From NCBI GenBank assembly GCA_021325675.1, contig JAJTCM010000003.1:248001-312000 (forward strand): a stretch of DNA of 64,000 bases. The letters run 5' to 3'. The position numbers were made by a program, and so were the translations under genes. The first letter of the stretch is position 1, and each line of letters opens with the position of its first letter. The notes under the pieces were generated by a model. That model was given only the letters and a program-made list of their open reading frames with translations, was not told the DNA's origin and did not search any database. Below, piece after piece: positions 16,545 to 25,700 of the stretch. This DNA comes from Crocinitomicaceae bacterium (lineage in GTDB: Bacteria > Bacteroidota > Bacteroidia > Flavobacteriales_D > Crocinitomicaceae).

Positions 16545-17351
16545 ATGAGTAAAAATTTGTACATTGTTCCTCACGATTTTACCGAAGTTGGGGACGCTGC
16601 CTTAAGATACGCAATGAACCTGGGCCAGAAGGTCCGTACAGAAATCCAGCTCGTTCACGTGGTTGGCGATAAAGCTAAACTCATTTCCTGCAAACAAAAA
16701 TTAGAAAAAATCGTCCAGTCGAATACGGCCGGCCCAAATATTGAGCTATCAACCAAAGTTGTTGTCGGGAGCATTTTCGAAGACATCGGCAAGCTTGCAA
16801 AGAAAGAAGGCGCCCAGCTGATTATTATGGGAACACATGGCGTTGTCGGCATGCAGAAAATTTTCGGAAGCAACGTTATCAAGGTCGTGAGCAGCTCAGA
16901 AGTGCCTTTCCTGGTAGTCCAGAAAAACACGAAGATCACCGAAGTAAAACGGATTATTGTCCCGATTGACATGACGAAAGAAAGTCTCCAGATCACCAAC
17001 CTGGCGGGCGATTTGTCCAATATTTTCGGAGCTGAGATCCACGTTATCGCTGAAAAAGAATCCGATGAAATCCTTTCCCGCAAACTGGCAAACCGGATTT
17101 CACTGGTAAAAGACCAATACGATGAGCGCAGTATCAAAGCGCACGTTTCTTTGCTGAGCTCCAGCGGATCATACCAGAAAAAAGTGATCGATTACGCCAA
17201 AAACAACCAGGGTGATTTTATTGCTTTGGCTTATCACTCCGAAAGCTTGCTTCCGATGTTCGATACTTTTGCACAAAACCTCGTGGTTAACGAGCTAAAT
17301 ATTCCCTGCCTGATTATTAACTCCAAATCAGCTTCTAAACTTTATTTTTAA
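16545..17351 (+). CDS. Universal stress protein, two tandem Usp domains
   Basis: 268 residues forming two Usp domains. Domain 1 (about 3-125) opens LYIVPHDFTEVGDAALRYA and has the nucleotide-binding G-2x-G-9x-G(S/T) type signature in MGTHGVVGMQKIFGSNVIKVV. Domain 2 (about 130-262) opens RIIVPIDMTKESL and is degenerate in the ATP loop (ALAYHSESLLPMF). In Usp tandems one domain often binds ATP while the other lost it. Cytosolic, stress-survival role, exact partner unknown. It is 2 bp from the CvfB-like gene and probably shares its transcript. A second tandem Usp gene is at 55538-56347. Confidence 0.88.
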   Translation: MSKNLYIVPHDFTEVGDAALRYAMNLGQKVRTEIQLVHVVGDKAKLISCKQKLEKIVQSNTAGPNIELSTKVVVGSIFEDIGKLAKKEGAQLIIMGTHGVVGMQKIFGSNVIKVVSSSEVPFLVVQKNTKITEVKRIIVPIDMTKESLQITNLAGDLSNIFGAEIHVIAEKESDEILSRKLANRISLVKDQYDERSIKAHVSLLSSSGSYQKKVIDYAKNNQGDFIALAYHSESLLPMFDTFAQNLVVNELNIPCLIINSKSASKLYF

Positions 17352-17353
17352 CA

Positions 17354-18187
17354 ATGCTTTATTTAGGACAGTACAATGAGCTTCAGATCCTGAGGTTTAC
17401 CAGCGTTGGCGCGTACCTTGGTGATGAAGAAGGAAACGACGTACTTCTTCCCAACAAATATTTGGAACCCTCCTTCGAAATCGATCAGAAACTAACCGTT
17501 TTTTTATATCTCGATCACGATGAGCGCATCGTTGCCACAACGGAAAAACCTTTGCTGGAGCTGAATACCTTTGCTTACCTGAAAGCCGTTGAAACAACCC
17601 ATATTGGCGCTTTCCTCGACTGGGGACTGATCAAGCACCTTTTTTGCCCTTTCAAGGAGCAGCTTGTAAAAATGGAGGAAGGCAAATATTACCTGGTATA
17701 TCTTTATATTGATGATTCCACGCAGCGGCTCGTTGCTTCCGCCAGGGTGAAAAGGTTTCTCGAAAAAGACCACATTGTCGTACAGGAAGGTGAAGAAGTT
17801 GACCTGCTGATCTGCGACCAAACAGATTTGGGACAGAACGTCATTGTCAACGACACCTACAGCGGCCTGATCTTCTCCAATCATATTTCGCGTCTTCTGC
17901 GCCGCGGTGAACGCTGCAAAGGCTATGTGAAGCAAGTGCGCCCGGATGGAAAGCTCGATATTTCACTTGAAAAACCCGGCTTCCAGAAAATTGAGCCCGC
18001 CGCGGAAACGTTGTACAAGCTTCTCCAGGAACATGAAGGAAAATTGTATTTAACCGACAAAAGCGATCCTGAAAAAATCCGTGAAATTGTCGGAATGAGC
18101 AAAAAAACGTTTAAGCAAGCCGTCGGGAATTTGTACAAAAACAAGTTAATCACGCTGAACGATGACTCCATCGAAATGATTATCTGA
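17354..18187 (+). CDS. cvfB: CvfB-like S1 RNA-binding protein
   Basis: 277 residues matching the CvfB/YitL family throughout: an N-terminal S1-like pair (YNELQILRFTSVGAYLGDEEGN, LLPNKYLEP), a middle S1 domain (TTHIGAFLDWGLIKHLFCPF, KEQ), a third S1 domain (YSGLIFSNHISRLLRRGERCKGYVKQVRPDGKLD, in pieces) and a C-terminal winged helix (GMSKKTFKQAVGNLYK). In Staphylococcus CvfB binds RNA and affects virulence gene expression; in Bacteroidota its targets are unknown. Follows the Usp gene after 2 bp. Confidence 0.88.
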   Translation: MLYLGQYNELQILRFTSVGAYLGDEEGNDVLLPNKYLEPSFEIDQKLTVFLYLDHDERIVATTEKPLLELNTFAYLKAVETTHIGAFLDWGLIKHLFCPFKEQLVKMEEGKYYLVYLYIDDSTQRLVASARVKRFLEKDHIVVQEGEEVDLLICDQTDLGQNVIVNDTYSGLIFSNHISRLLRRGERCKGYVKQVRPDGKLDISLEKPGFQKIEPAAETLYKLLQEHEGKLYLTDKSDPEKIREIVGMSKKTFKQAVGNLYKNKLITLNDDSIEMII

Positions 18188-18338
18188 TCCCGCAACTAAA
18201 GTCTCCCGTAAATTTGCACGGATTAATACGCAGGTAACGGGTATTAAAAAAAGCGGGACATTAAAGCTCCTGAAGCATTATACAACAAAATCCGCATCAT
18301 CCGCGAACTGATCTGCCGGAAACAATCTGGTGAAAATC

Positions 18339-19217
18339 TTACTTCTTCAACGATATTTCCGTATCCATAATCAAGGACGCATCGCTGATCCTATCCACCA
18401 GAACGGCATGGATACTAAGCTTTTTGCCTTGCGTTAAAGCTTTGCTCCCCAGTCCGAAATAAATCTTTTCTTCAACGGCATCTTTCGAAACCCCGTCTTC
18501 ATAATAAGCTTGCAGGATATTGTCCTGGTGGAGGATGATTTCACCCTTTTCGTTTTTCACATCCAGCATCAGGCAGGGGTAAATAACGCCGTTTTGTTCA
18601 TTAAAGCCTTTCAGTCCTTCCAGGATAAAATACAGCATATCATCGTTATCGTATTGATTATCCGTTATGACGCGCCCGGTTTTCTCTGAAAAAATGTAGA
18701 TTTCGTTGTATTCAATTTTTTGGGATTTGACCGTTATATTGTCGTTTGATTTCGTGCTAAACTCAAAATCCACGTGCATTTTGCCTTTGCCTTTTTTATC
18801 CCAGAAATCCAGTTTCGCCCGCAGGATTTCACCGGTACGCATAGGTTTCGCTGCGATCATGCTTGCCGTCAGTGTAACAGGGTTTTTCCCAACCGGATCC
18901 TGGTCTGCGTACATATCATCGTAATACAGGAGCGAATCACCCTGCTTGTTTAAAACCAACAATTTCAGCCCGGGATAAATTTTACCTTTTTCGCGGATGA
19001 AGCCTTCCACGTTTACAAAATTCAGCGTAATCTCATCGCCGTAATCGAAAACTTTCAGTTCGGATTTTTTACCGTTCACCTCAATTTCAACGTCTTTATA
19101 GCTCAAGCCTTCGCTCTGTACCTTAATTTGTGCGCCTGATTCCGGATCAATCTGAATTTCGTTCTGGCAGGAAAAGGCAAGCAGCGCTATGCTGAAATAA
19201 AAGATGTATTTTTTCAT
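18339..19217 (-). CDS. Lipoprotein of unknown function
   Basis: 292 residues. MKKYIFYFSIALLAFSCQNE is a lipoprotein signal with the lipidated Cys at 17. The rest is beta-rich with two similar halves: each contains a sentence of the type KIYPGLKLLVLNKQGD or VIYPCLMLDVKNEKGE, and then LLYYDDMY or ILHQDNIL, so an internal duplication (about residues 25-155 and 160-290) is likely. No known family recognised. A TAATTTTG box on the minus strand (19243-19250) lies 26 bp upstream of the start. It stands alone between convergent CvfB and divergent thioredoxin-like genes. Confidence 0.72.
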   Translation of the reverse strand: MKKYIFYFSIALLAFSCQNEIQIDPESGAQIKVQSEGLSYKDVEIEVNGKKSELKVFDYGDEITLNFVNVEGFIREKGKIYPGLKLLVLNKQGDSLLYYDDMYADQDPVGKNPVTLTASMIAAKPMRTGEILRAKLDFWDKKGKGKMHVDFEFSTKSNDNITVKSQKIEYNEIYIFSEKTGRVITDNQYDNDDMLYFILEGLKGFNEQNGVIYPCLMLDVKNEKGEIILHQDNILQAYYEDGVSKDAVEEKIYFGLGSKALTQGKKLSIHAVLVDRISDASLIMDTEISLKK

Positions 19218-19299
19218 GTAAGGATATTTGCTTAAAAATACGCAAAATTACCGGAAGCGAGCTGCTTTTTGAATTACTTTTGACAGCAAAATAACGCGG

Positions 19300-19851
19300 A
19301 TGGATTTTAAAACATACCTGGAGCTTTTCGACGACATTCTTAACGGCAGCGCGCAAGCCAGTCCTTACGACCAGCAATCATACCTGGATTATACGGAATT
19401 AAACCGTTCCCGCATGAAACGCTGGCTGAAAAACGGCAATTTGTTGCCCGAAGCAATTGAAGCGGTCCAAAAAATCGGCGTTGAGCAGCATTGGATCCTA
19501 ATCACCGAGCCCTGGTGCGGTGACGCTTCCCATTCCGTACCTTTTATTGTCCGCCTGGCGGAAATCAATCCGCTGATCACCCTGGAAATCCAGCTGCGGG
19601 ACTCCGGTTCGGAAATTGACAACTACCTGACGAACGGCGGCCGGGCGATCCCTTACCTGATTATCCGGAATACGCATGGAGAAGATTTAGCCGTTTGGGG
19701 ACCGCGGCCAAAAGCCTGCCAGGAATTCTATTACGAAATGCGGAACAGCGACATGCCTGCAGGTGAACAGAAAATTGCCCTGCAGAACTGGTACAACAAA
19801 GATAGGGGTGAAACTATACAGCTGGAGCTTATTGAGAAAATGGAGAATTAA
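19300..19851 (+). CDS. Thioredoxin-like protein (WCGDA active-site variant)
   Basis: 183 residues with a thioredoxin fold. The active-site position reads EPWCGDASHSVP, so only one Cys of the CxxC pair remains; this is the signature of the bacterial thioredoxin-like family (Thioredoxin_9 / YbbN-unlike stand-alone proteins) common in Bacteroidota and Firmicutes. The cis-Pro loop follows as GGRAIPYLII. No signal peptide, so cytosolic. Role unknown, possibly thiol stress. A TACTTTTG box (19275-19282) lies 17 bp before the ATG. The end, KMEN and stop, has the same AAAATGGAGAATTA bases as the end of mfd. Confidence 0.78.
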   Translation: MDFKTYLELFDDILNGSAQASPYDQQSYLDYTELNRSRMKRWLKNGNLLPEAIEAVQKIGVEQHWILITEPWCGDASHSVPFIVRLAEINPLITLEIQLRDSGSEIDNYLTNGGRAIPYLIIRNTHGEDLAVWGPRPKACQEFYYEMRNSDMPAGEQKIALQNWYNKDRGETIQLELIEKMEN

Positions 19852-19870
19852 TTGCCATTTTTAATGCACA

Positions 19871-19897
19871 AAAAAGGGCGGAACTTTCGATCCACCC
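19871..19897 (-). terminator. Terminator of the transaldolase gene
   Basis: On the minus strand GGGTGGA and TCCGCCC form a 7-bp stem (one U-G pair), followed by six T residues; on the plus strand these are 19891-19897, 19876-19882 and the A run at 19870-19875. It is 24 bp after the stop codon. Confidence 0.75.
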
Positions 19898-19920
19898 CAA
19901 TATTAAGTATTTTCAGACTT

Positions 19921-20580
19921 CTATTTGCTGTTCCCCTTCGCGTAATCAGCGAGGAATTTCTCCAGGCCGATATCTGTCAGCGGGTGTTTTGCCAAAGCCA
20001 TAATCGCGCTCAGCGGCCCTGTCATTACATCTGCACCGATTTCAGCGCATTGAATGATATGTATCGGGTGACGGACAGAAGCCGCCAGGATTTCGGTTTC
20101 GAAGCCGTAATTGTCAAAAATCAGTCGGATTTGTGCAATCAGCTCGATTCCATTCGTAGAAACATCATCCAAACGGCCTACGAAAGGTGAAATGTAGGAA
20201 GCTCCGGCTTTCGCAGCCAGCAACGCTTGTCCCGGTGAAAAAATCAGGGTACAGTTGGTACGGATCCCTTTGGAAGAAAAATATTTGATCGCTTTGATAC
20301 CTTCCGGGATCATCGGTACTTTTACAACGATGTTCGGGTGCAGCTCAGCAAGCATTTCGCCTTCACGTACCATTCCGTCAAAATCAGTAGAGATCACTTC
20401 AGCGCTCACGTCACCGTCAACGATGTTGCAAATATCCACGTAATGCTTCAAAATACGGTCATGACCTGTAATTCCTTCCTTAGCCATCAAAGACGGGTTG
20501 GTCGTTACACCATCGAGAATCCCCAAATCGTTCGCTTCCCTGATTTCCTGTAAATTAGCTGTATCGATAAAAAATTTCAT
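19921..20580 (-). CDS. fsa: Transaldolase / fructose-6-phosphate aldolase family
   Basis: 219 residues, the short TalC/FSA form. [16 protein letters not shown] is the classic start; [13 protein letters not shown] (about 24-36) and VVKVPM with the Schiff-base Lys87 follow, then SPFVGRLDD and a C-terminus with [15 protein letters not shown]. It catalyses transfer of dihydroxyacetone units (sedoheptulose-7-P with glyceraldehyde-3-P in the pentose phosphate pathway) or reversible cleavage of fructose-6-P; sequence alone does not separate these. Cytosolic. The gene has its own terminator and lies just downstream of the SRP RNA on the same strand. Confidence 0.92.
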   Translation of the reverse strand: MKFFIDTANLQEIREANDLGILDGVTTNPSLMAKEGITGHDRILKHYVDICNIVDGDVSAEVISTDFDGMVREGEMLAELHPNIVVKVPMIPEGIKAIKYFSSKGIRTNCTLIFSPGQALLAAKAGASYISPFVGRLDDVSTNGIELIAQIRLIFDNYGFETEILAASVRHPIHIIQCAEIGADVMTGPLSAIMALAKHPLTDIGLEKFLADYAKGNSK

Positions 20581-20614
20581 CTATATGAACTTTAAAATTT
20601 ATGCAAATAAAAAA

Positions 20615-20710
20615 GGGTAAGCTACTTTTATCGCACCGCTCAACTTCATACCTTTGCTACGTTCCCGTCCTGGAGGAGTCTGAAGGAGCTGGTCGTAAAA
20701 GACTTACCCC
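20615..20710 (-). ncRNA. ffs: Signal recognition particle RNA, small bacterial type
   Basis: The minus strand begins GGGGTAAGTC and ends GTAGCTTACCC, closing a long hairpin of about 96 nt. Its apex contains CAGGACGGGAACGTAGCA: a GGAA tetraloop closed by ACG/CGT, with the CAGG/AGCA internal loop that is the Ffh M-domain binding site in all SRP RNAs (compare CAGGTCCGGAAGGAAGCA in E. coli). No Alu domain, so it is the 4.5S-like type used for cotranslational targeting of membrane proteins. The 3' end is followed by a T-rich run, a simple terminator. The promoter at 20714-20743 agrees with the strand. Confidence 0.92.
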
Positions 20711-20713
20711 GTG

Positions 20714-20743
20714 CAAAAGTACGAAGTTTTTTAAATATATCAA
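20714..20743 (-). promoter_or_regulatory. Consensus promoter of the SRP RNA
   Basis: Reading the minus strand: TTG (20743-20741), 19 bp, then TACTTTTG (20721-20714), then CAC and the RNA 5' end. This is an exact TTG-N19-TAnnTTTG Bacteroidota promoter and supports a 5' end near 20710. Confidence 0.82.
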
Positions 20744-20797
20744 GCGAATACTGCATTTTTGCTGAATTTATTTGTAATTTTGCAGTGAAATTGATTG

Positions 20798-21193
20798 ATG
20801 GTACTCTTTTTAAGTGACATAGCCGGTTCTGAGGTTTTATTAATCCTTGCTTTTATTTTGATGTTTTTCGGATCTAAGAGCATACCGGGTATTGCCCGAA
20901 CTTTTGGCCGCACCATCCGCCAGATCAAAGACGCTTCCCAGGACTTACAGGACGAAATCCGCAAGTCCACCCAGGACATGAAAGGTGACCTGAACCTGAC
21001 GGGAATTATGCAGGAAACGGTACAGGATATCGAACAGCCGTTTGAAGAGTACGCCAACGACCTGGATGAATCGATTAAATTTGATTCTACGCAAACACAG
21101 CGCAACAATTACTTCGTTCAGAAGCAGCTGGAAGAACAGAAAAAAAAGGGTGAAAGCTCCGTTCCGCTCGATCAGCAGCACCTCGAAGAATAA
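20798..21193 (+). CDS. tatA: Twin-arginine translocase subunit TatA/TatE family
   Basis: 131 residues from ATG 20798 (the frame opens one codon earlier at TTG). A short N-terminal membrane helix (IAGSEVLLILAFILMFFGSK), the FG hinge and an amphipathic helix (SIPGIARTFGRTIRQIKDAS) are the TatA signature, followed by an acidic, unstructured tail that is longer than usual. TatA oligomers form the protein-conducting part of the Tat pathway in the inner membrane. TatC is not in the window. A TAATTTTG box (20775-20782) precedes the gene. Confidence 0.9.
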   Translation: MVLFLSDIAGSEVLLILAFILMFFGSKSIPGIARTFGRTIRQIKDASQDLQDEIRKSTQDMKGDLNLTGIMQETVQDIEQPFEEYANDLDESIKFDSTQTQRNNYFVQKQLEEQKKKGESSVPLDQQHLEE

Positions 21194-21370
21194 GCCCCGG
21201 ATTTTTCTCCCTCAGATTACGCTACGCGAAAGCAAGTGGGCGCATACTGATGCGAGAATTAAACGCAGATTTTTTTTGGAACGCAAAGTATACAAAGGTT
21301 ACGCAAAGAGTGCGAAGTTTGAGTTGAAGGATGCTAAGTGTTGGATGGAGTGAAGTACAGATCCAAGCTA

Positions 21371-21396
21371 ATTAGCACATTAACTTGTTAGCATAT
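21371..21396. repeat. Intergenic ATTAGCACATTAA/TTAGCATAT repeat, copy 3
   Basis: ATTAGCACATTAA at 21371-21383 and TTAGCATAT at 21388-21396 in the spacer between tatA and the amidohydrolase gene. The 21194-21360 part of the same spacer contains AACGCAGATTT, AACGCAAAG and TTACGCAAAGAG, a second type of repetitive phrase. Confidence 0.6.
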
Positions 21397-21444
21397 ACCA
21401 CATCAACAGCTACTAACCCCACATTCAACATTCATAGCTCTTCA

Positions 21445-22728
21445 CTACAAACCGTATTTCTTACTGTATTTCTTATACAAATCGGATTGCACGTTATCCA
21501 GCTCCACGAAATTGCCGTCAACGAGGATAAGGCTCACGCTGTTCGTTTTCATGTCGAGGGCGCTGCCTTTGGAAACAAATAAAGTCGCTTGTTTGCCAAC
21601 TTCAACGGAACCGTGTGTTTTTTCAATTCCCAGGATCTCACAGGTGCTGAGCGAGATCGCCCTGACAGCTTCTTCGTCCGGTAAACCGTGGGCCATTGCT
21701 GTTCCCGCCAGGAAAGGCAGGTTACGTACGTTCATAGCTTCCATATCGCCTTCGTTTTGCAGGCAGAATTTTACCTGGCCTTTGTGCAGTAAAGACGGTA
21801 GCTGGTAAGGCAAATCTACCGGGTCATCTTCGTTTTGCGGCAGGCTGTGGATCCGCGGAAGCATCACCGGGATTTTGGAATCACGCAAACGCTCCGTAAT
21901 CAGGTAAGCATCATAGCCGCCTACAATTACCGGGAATTTAATGCCAACAGCACGGGAGAAATCAATAATATCGAGTAATTGCTGTACTTCATTGGCATGA
22001 ATGTACAAGCGCTTTGTGCCGCTGAACAAATCTTTCATGGCTTCGTAGCGCAGCTCCGGTCCTTTTTCTGTGTCCGTTTTTTCCGCATAAGCTTTCGCCG
22101 ACTCGAAAAACAGCATGATTTTGCGCTTATTTTCTTCATATTGGTCACTGCGCTTGGTATCGGATGGTTTCGACCTCCAGCCGCCTCCCTGAACGCTTGA
22201 AGGCCAGTTCAGGTGAATTCCGTCGTCCACCTTCACAACCGCATCTTCCCAGTTCCAGCCGGCGAGGTTCATCACGCTGGAGGTACCGGAAATCACACCT
22301 CCCCGGGGCGTTGCCTGTGAAAGCAAAACGCCGTTTGTGCGGACGGTTGCAATAACCTTTGATTCGACGTTAAAGGCGATGAGCGAGCGCACATGGGGGT
22401 TGTACTCCCCAACTTCGTTGAAATCGTTGGTAGCGCGCACGGCATCGATTTCGGTCAGGCCCAACGTAGTGTTCGGCGCTACAAATCCCGGGTAAACATG
22501 CTGGTTTTTCAAATCAATAATCGTGTCCCAATCCGAATTTTTAATCGTCGTTGCGAGGGCGTTTTTTACAAATTTGATTTTTCCCCCTTCGATACCGATC
22601 GCCGCCGAGTTGACGATTTCGCCGTTTCCTACATGCAGGATCCCGTTCGTGAGCAGGATGCGCTTCGGGTTCTGGGCAAACAAAACCAAAGCCGAAAGGC
22701 TGAAAATTACACTGAATGCTGTTCTCAT
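21445..22728 (-). CDS. Secreted amidohydrolase-like protein lacking the HxH metal site
   Basis: 427 residues with a signal peptide (MRTAFSVIFSLSALVLFAQ). The overall pattern is that of imidazolonepropionase-like amidohydrolases: a beta sandwich that reads ILLTNGILHVGNGEIV, the barrel entry HVYPGFVAPNTTLGL, and the C-terminal AVRAISLSTCEILGIEKTHGSVEVGKQA (in pieces). In active family members the barrel entry carries HxH (PGFIDxHxH); here it is APNTT, and later His and Asp ligands are also missing, so it is probably not a metal hydrolase. It lies 3 bp after the larger amidohydrolase gene, suggesting that the two form a complex in the periplasm or at the outer membrane (inference). Confidence 0.82.
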   Translation of the reverse strand: MRTAFSVIFSLSALVLFAQNPKRILLTNGILHVGNGEIVNSAAIGIEGGKIKFVKNALATTIKNSDWDTIIDLKNQHVYPGFVAPNTTLGLTEIDAVRATNDFNEVGEYNPHVRSLIAFNVESKVIATVRTNGVLLSQATPRGGVISGTSSVMNLAGWNWEDAVVKVDDGIHLNWPSSVQGGGWRSKPSDTKRSDQYEENKRKIMLFFESAKAYAEKTDTEKGPELRYEAMKDLFSGTKRLYIHANEVQQLLDIIDFSRAVGIKFPVIVGGYDAYLITERLRDSKIPVMLPRIHSLPQNEDDPVDLPYQLPSLLHKGQVKFCLQNEGDMEAMNVRNLPFLAGTAMAHGLPDEEAVRAISLSTCEILGIEKTHGSVEVGKQATLFVSKGSALDMKTNSVSLILVDGNFVELDNVQSDLYKKYSKKYGL

Positions 22729-22731
22729 ATC

Positions 22732-25700
22732 TTAATGTTCATTTGCACCATCGCTTGCTTCTTCACCAAAAGTGTTGCAATGGAAATGTTTTGCTTTTTT
22801 CTTATTGAATGGCTTTGTATCGCCGCCTTTTTCGTTGCTTTCGAGCATTCTACCGATAATACGGGAACGCTCTGCCGCTACTTTTTTCCGTAGTTCGAGG
22901 TCGTTTTTCGCATTGAAAAGCACTTCGCCGTCTACCACTGTCATTTCTACTTTCGCTTCAATGCTGAGCGGATTGGCCGTCCAAAGTACCAGATCGGCGT
23001 CTTTCCCTACTTTCACGCTTCCCATGTGATCATCGAGGTGGAGCAGTTTCGCGGGGTTCAGCGTAACCATTTTCCAGGCGTCTTCTTCGCTTACACCACC
23101 GTATTTCACCACTTTTCCTGCTTCCTGGTTCAACCTGCGGCCCATTTCAGCATCGTCGGAATTAATCGCCGTTACAACTCCCATTTTGTGCATCAGTGCC
23201 GCATTATACGGGATCGCATCGGTAACCTCAAATTTGTAGGCCCACCAGTCAGCGAAAGTTGAACCTCCGGCGCCGTGTGCTTTCATTTTATCGGCCACTT
23301 TATAGCCCTCGAGAATGTGTGTAAACGTGTTTATTTTGAAATTCATGGAATCGGCTACGTGCATAAGCATGTTGATTTCCGACTGCACATACGAGTGACA
23401 GGTAATGTTGCGCTCACCTTTCAGTATTTCGCTGAGCACTTCAAGCTCGAGATCTTTGCGGTAAGCATTCGGACGGGCAGCTTTGTCTTTTTCGTAAGCA
23501 CGGGCACGCTCAAACGCATCGTACATTACCTGCTCAACACCCATGCGGGTTTGCGGGAAACGTACTGTATTGAATTCGCCCCAGTTGGCTTGCTTCACGT
23601 TTTCACCCAAGGCAAATTTGATGAATTTCGGTGCATTCGGGATCAGCATTTCTTCCGGTGTGTGGCCCCATTTGAGCTTCACCAGCGCCGATTGTCCGCC
23701 GATCGGGTTGGCAGAGCCATGCAAAAGCTGCGCTGCTGTCACTCCACCGCTCAGCTGGCGGTAAATATCAATATCATCAGCCTGAACGACATCACCGATG
23801 CTTACTTCCGCGGAAACAGCCTGGCCGCCTTCGTTTACGCCTTTGTTGATCGCAATATGCGAATGTTCATCAATGATCCCGGAAGTCAGGTGCATTCCTT
23901 TTCCGTCCACCACGCGGGCGTTTTTCGGGAGCGGGCCTGAACCTGCGCCTACATGCCTGATTTTTCCGTTTTCAACAACAACGGTCCCGTTATCGATCCT
24001 TCCCTCTTTTTCGTTGGTCCATATCGTCACGTTCTGGAATACGATACTTTCCTGGGCGGGCTTTTTCTCAAAACCGTAAGCCATGTTGGGGAACCAAACA
24101 TTTATTTCGTCTTTTTCCTCCTCTTTCTTCTCTTCCGGTTTTTTGTCCTTATCACCGGTTTCGTTGCGGATAGCGCTCCATCTTACCCAGCTTCCGTCAG
24201 TCAGGATACCGTCGCCTTCAAAAATCCCGAATTTGGAATTAAATTTAGCGTGCAGGCTCACATTTCCAGCCCATTTCAGGTCTTCGCTGTTGAATTGCAG
24301 CGTGATGTCATTTCCGACTAAAGCTAAATGGCAGGAAACTTCCAGTGTGTCGGATTTTGGCTTGTCGTCCGTTTTCTTTTTCTTCAGGTTTACACGCGGC
24401 TTGGTTTGCGATGCAGCCTGGCGGATTTTGATTTTTGCTGTCGGTTTTTCCTTCGTTCCGGCGATTTCCAGCGTCAGGTATTCTTCATCCAGGATCATGT
24501 TGTATTTTCCGCGGATATCAACCGATTGTGTTGCCTGGTAAACTTTTTGCTCACCCAGCAACCAGGATTCGAGCACTTGTGCTTCTTTTTCAAACGGGTT
24601 GTTGTCGTAGACCATGAACGAAGCCTTTTTGCCTTCATCGAGCGTTCCGAAATCTTTTTCGATCCCGAGAATCGTTGCCGGTGTCAGCGTTAAAGCATCC
24701 AACGCCTGCGAAGCCGTTAAACCGCGCTCCATTGCCAGACGGACATTTTTCCAGAACGTAGCGCCGCTCACTCCCTGTGAAGTAAAGGCAACCGGGATCC
24801 CCGCGGATTTCAGCAAATAAGCGTTCGAAGGCGCTGCTTCCCATTCTTTCAGGTCGCTCAGTGCAATTTCTTTGGCGATATACGGGTCTTTCACATCAAA
24901 AGCCAGCGGAAAATTCAGCGGCAAAATGATTGTTGTATTGATTTTCTTTAACTCGGAAATAATTTCATATTCTGTTCCCGAACCCAGGTAAACCGGCTTG
25001 AGGTTGAATTCGTCAGCGATCTTCTGGGCACGGAGGATTTCGTATTTTCCGTTCGACTGAAAGATCAGGCGCCCTTTCAGCTGGCTGTTCAGGGCTTCCA
25101 GGGACAAATTGGCGTCCTTGTCGTCTGCTTTTTCATACCACATCGCATCATACAGCGCCTGGCGCAGCAAAGCAATCGAACCCATCTGCGAGGAAGGATA
25201 AGTCTGCCCGGAAACACCTTTTTGAAAGCTGAAATAAGCTCCGCCTTCGGATTTGATCAAATGCCTGTTGTAAGAAGAAGTTCCGAGGGAATAAACAACC
25301 GATGTTCCCTGTGCTATTCCATCATTCTGGCGGGTAGAAACAATCCCGAAGCCCATTTTGATGTAGTCTTCCATCGCTTTTTCGTCAAAACTGTACAGAT
25401 CAACGGCTTTCACTTCCGGGTGAATGGCTTCATTCCAGTAATAGGCGCCGTTTTTATTGGATTCCAGCTGCGGAAAAAAGGAATGTCTTCCCTCGACTTT
25501 CGGCAAACCGATCGAGCTGTTTGTTTCGATAAATACCGGGATAATCGTTTTACCTGCATAATCCAGCACCACGGCTTCTTTCGGGATCATGGTCAGCAGA
25601 CCGATATTGATGATTTTATCGTCCTCTATGATAATCGTTCCTTTCTCAATAGTTTTATCGGGTGAAACGATGATAGTGGCATTTTTAATGGCAATCAGCC

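Noticed and set aside
18188-18338. TAAATTTG box and a short open frame between the CvfB-like and lipoprotein genes
   Set aside because: No -33 element, no convincing start codon, and the frame is short and without recognisable motifs.
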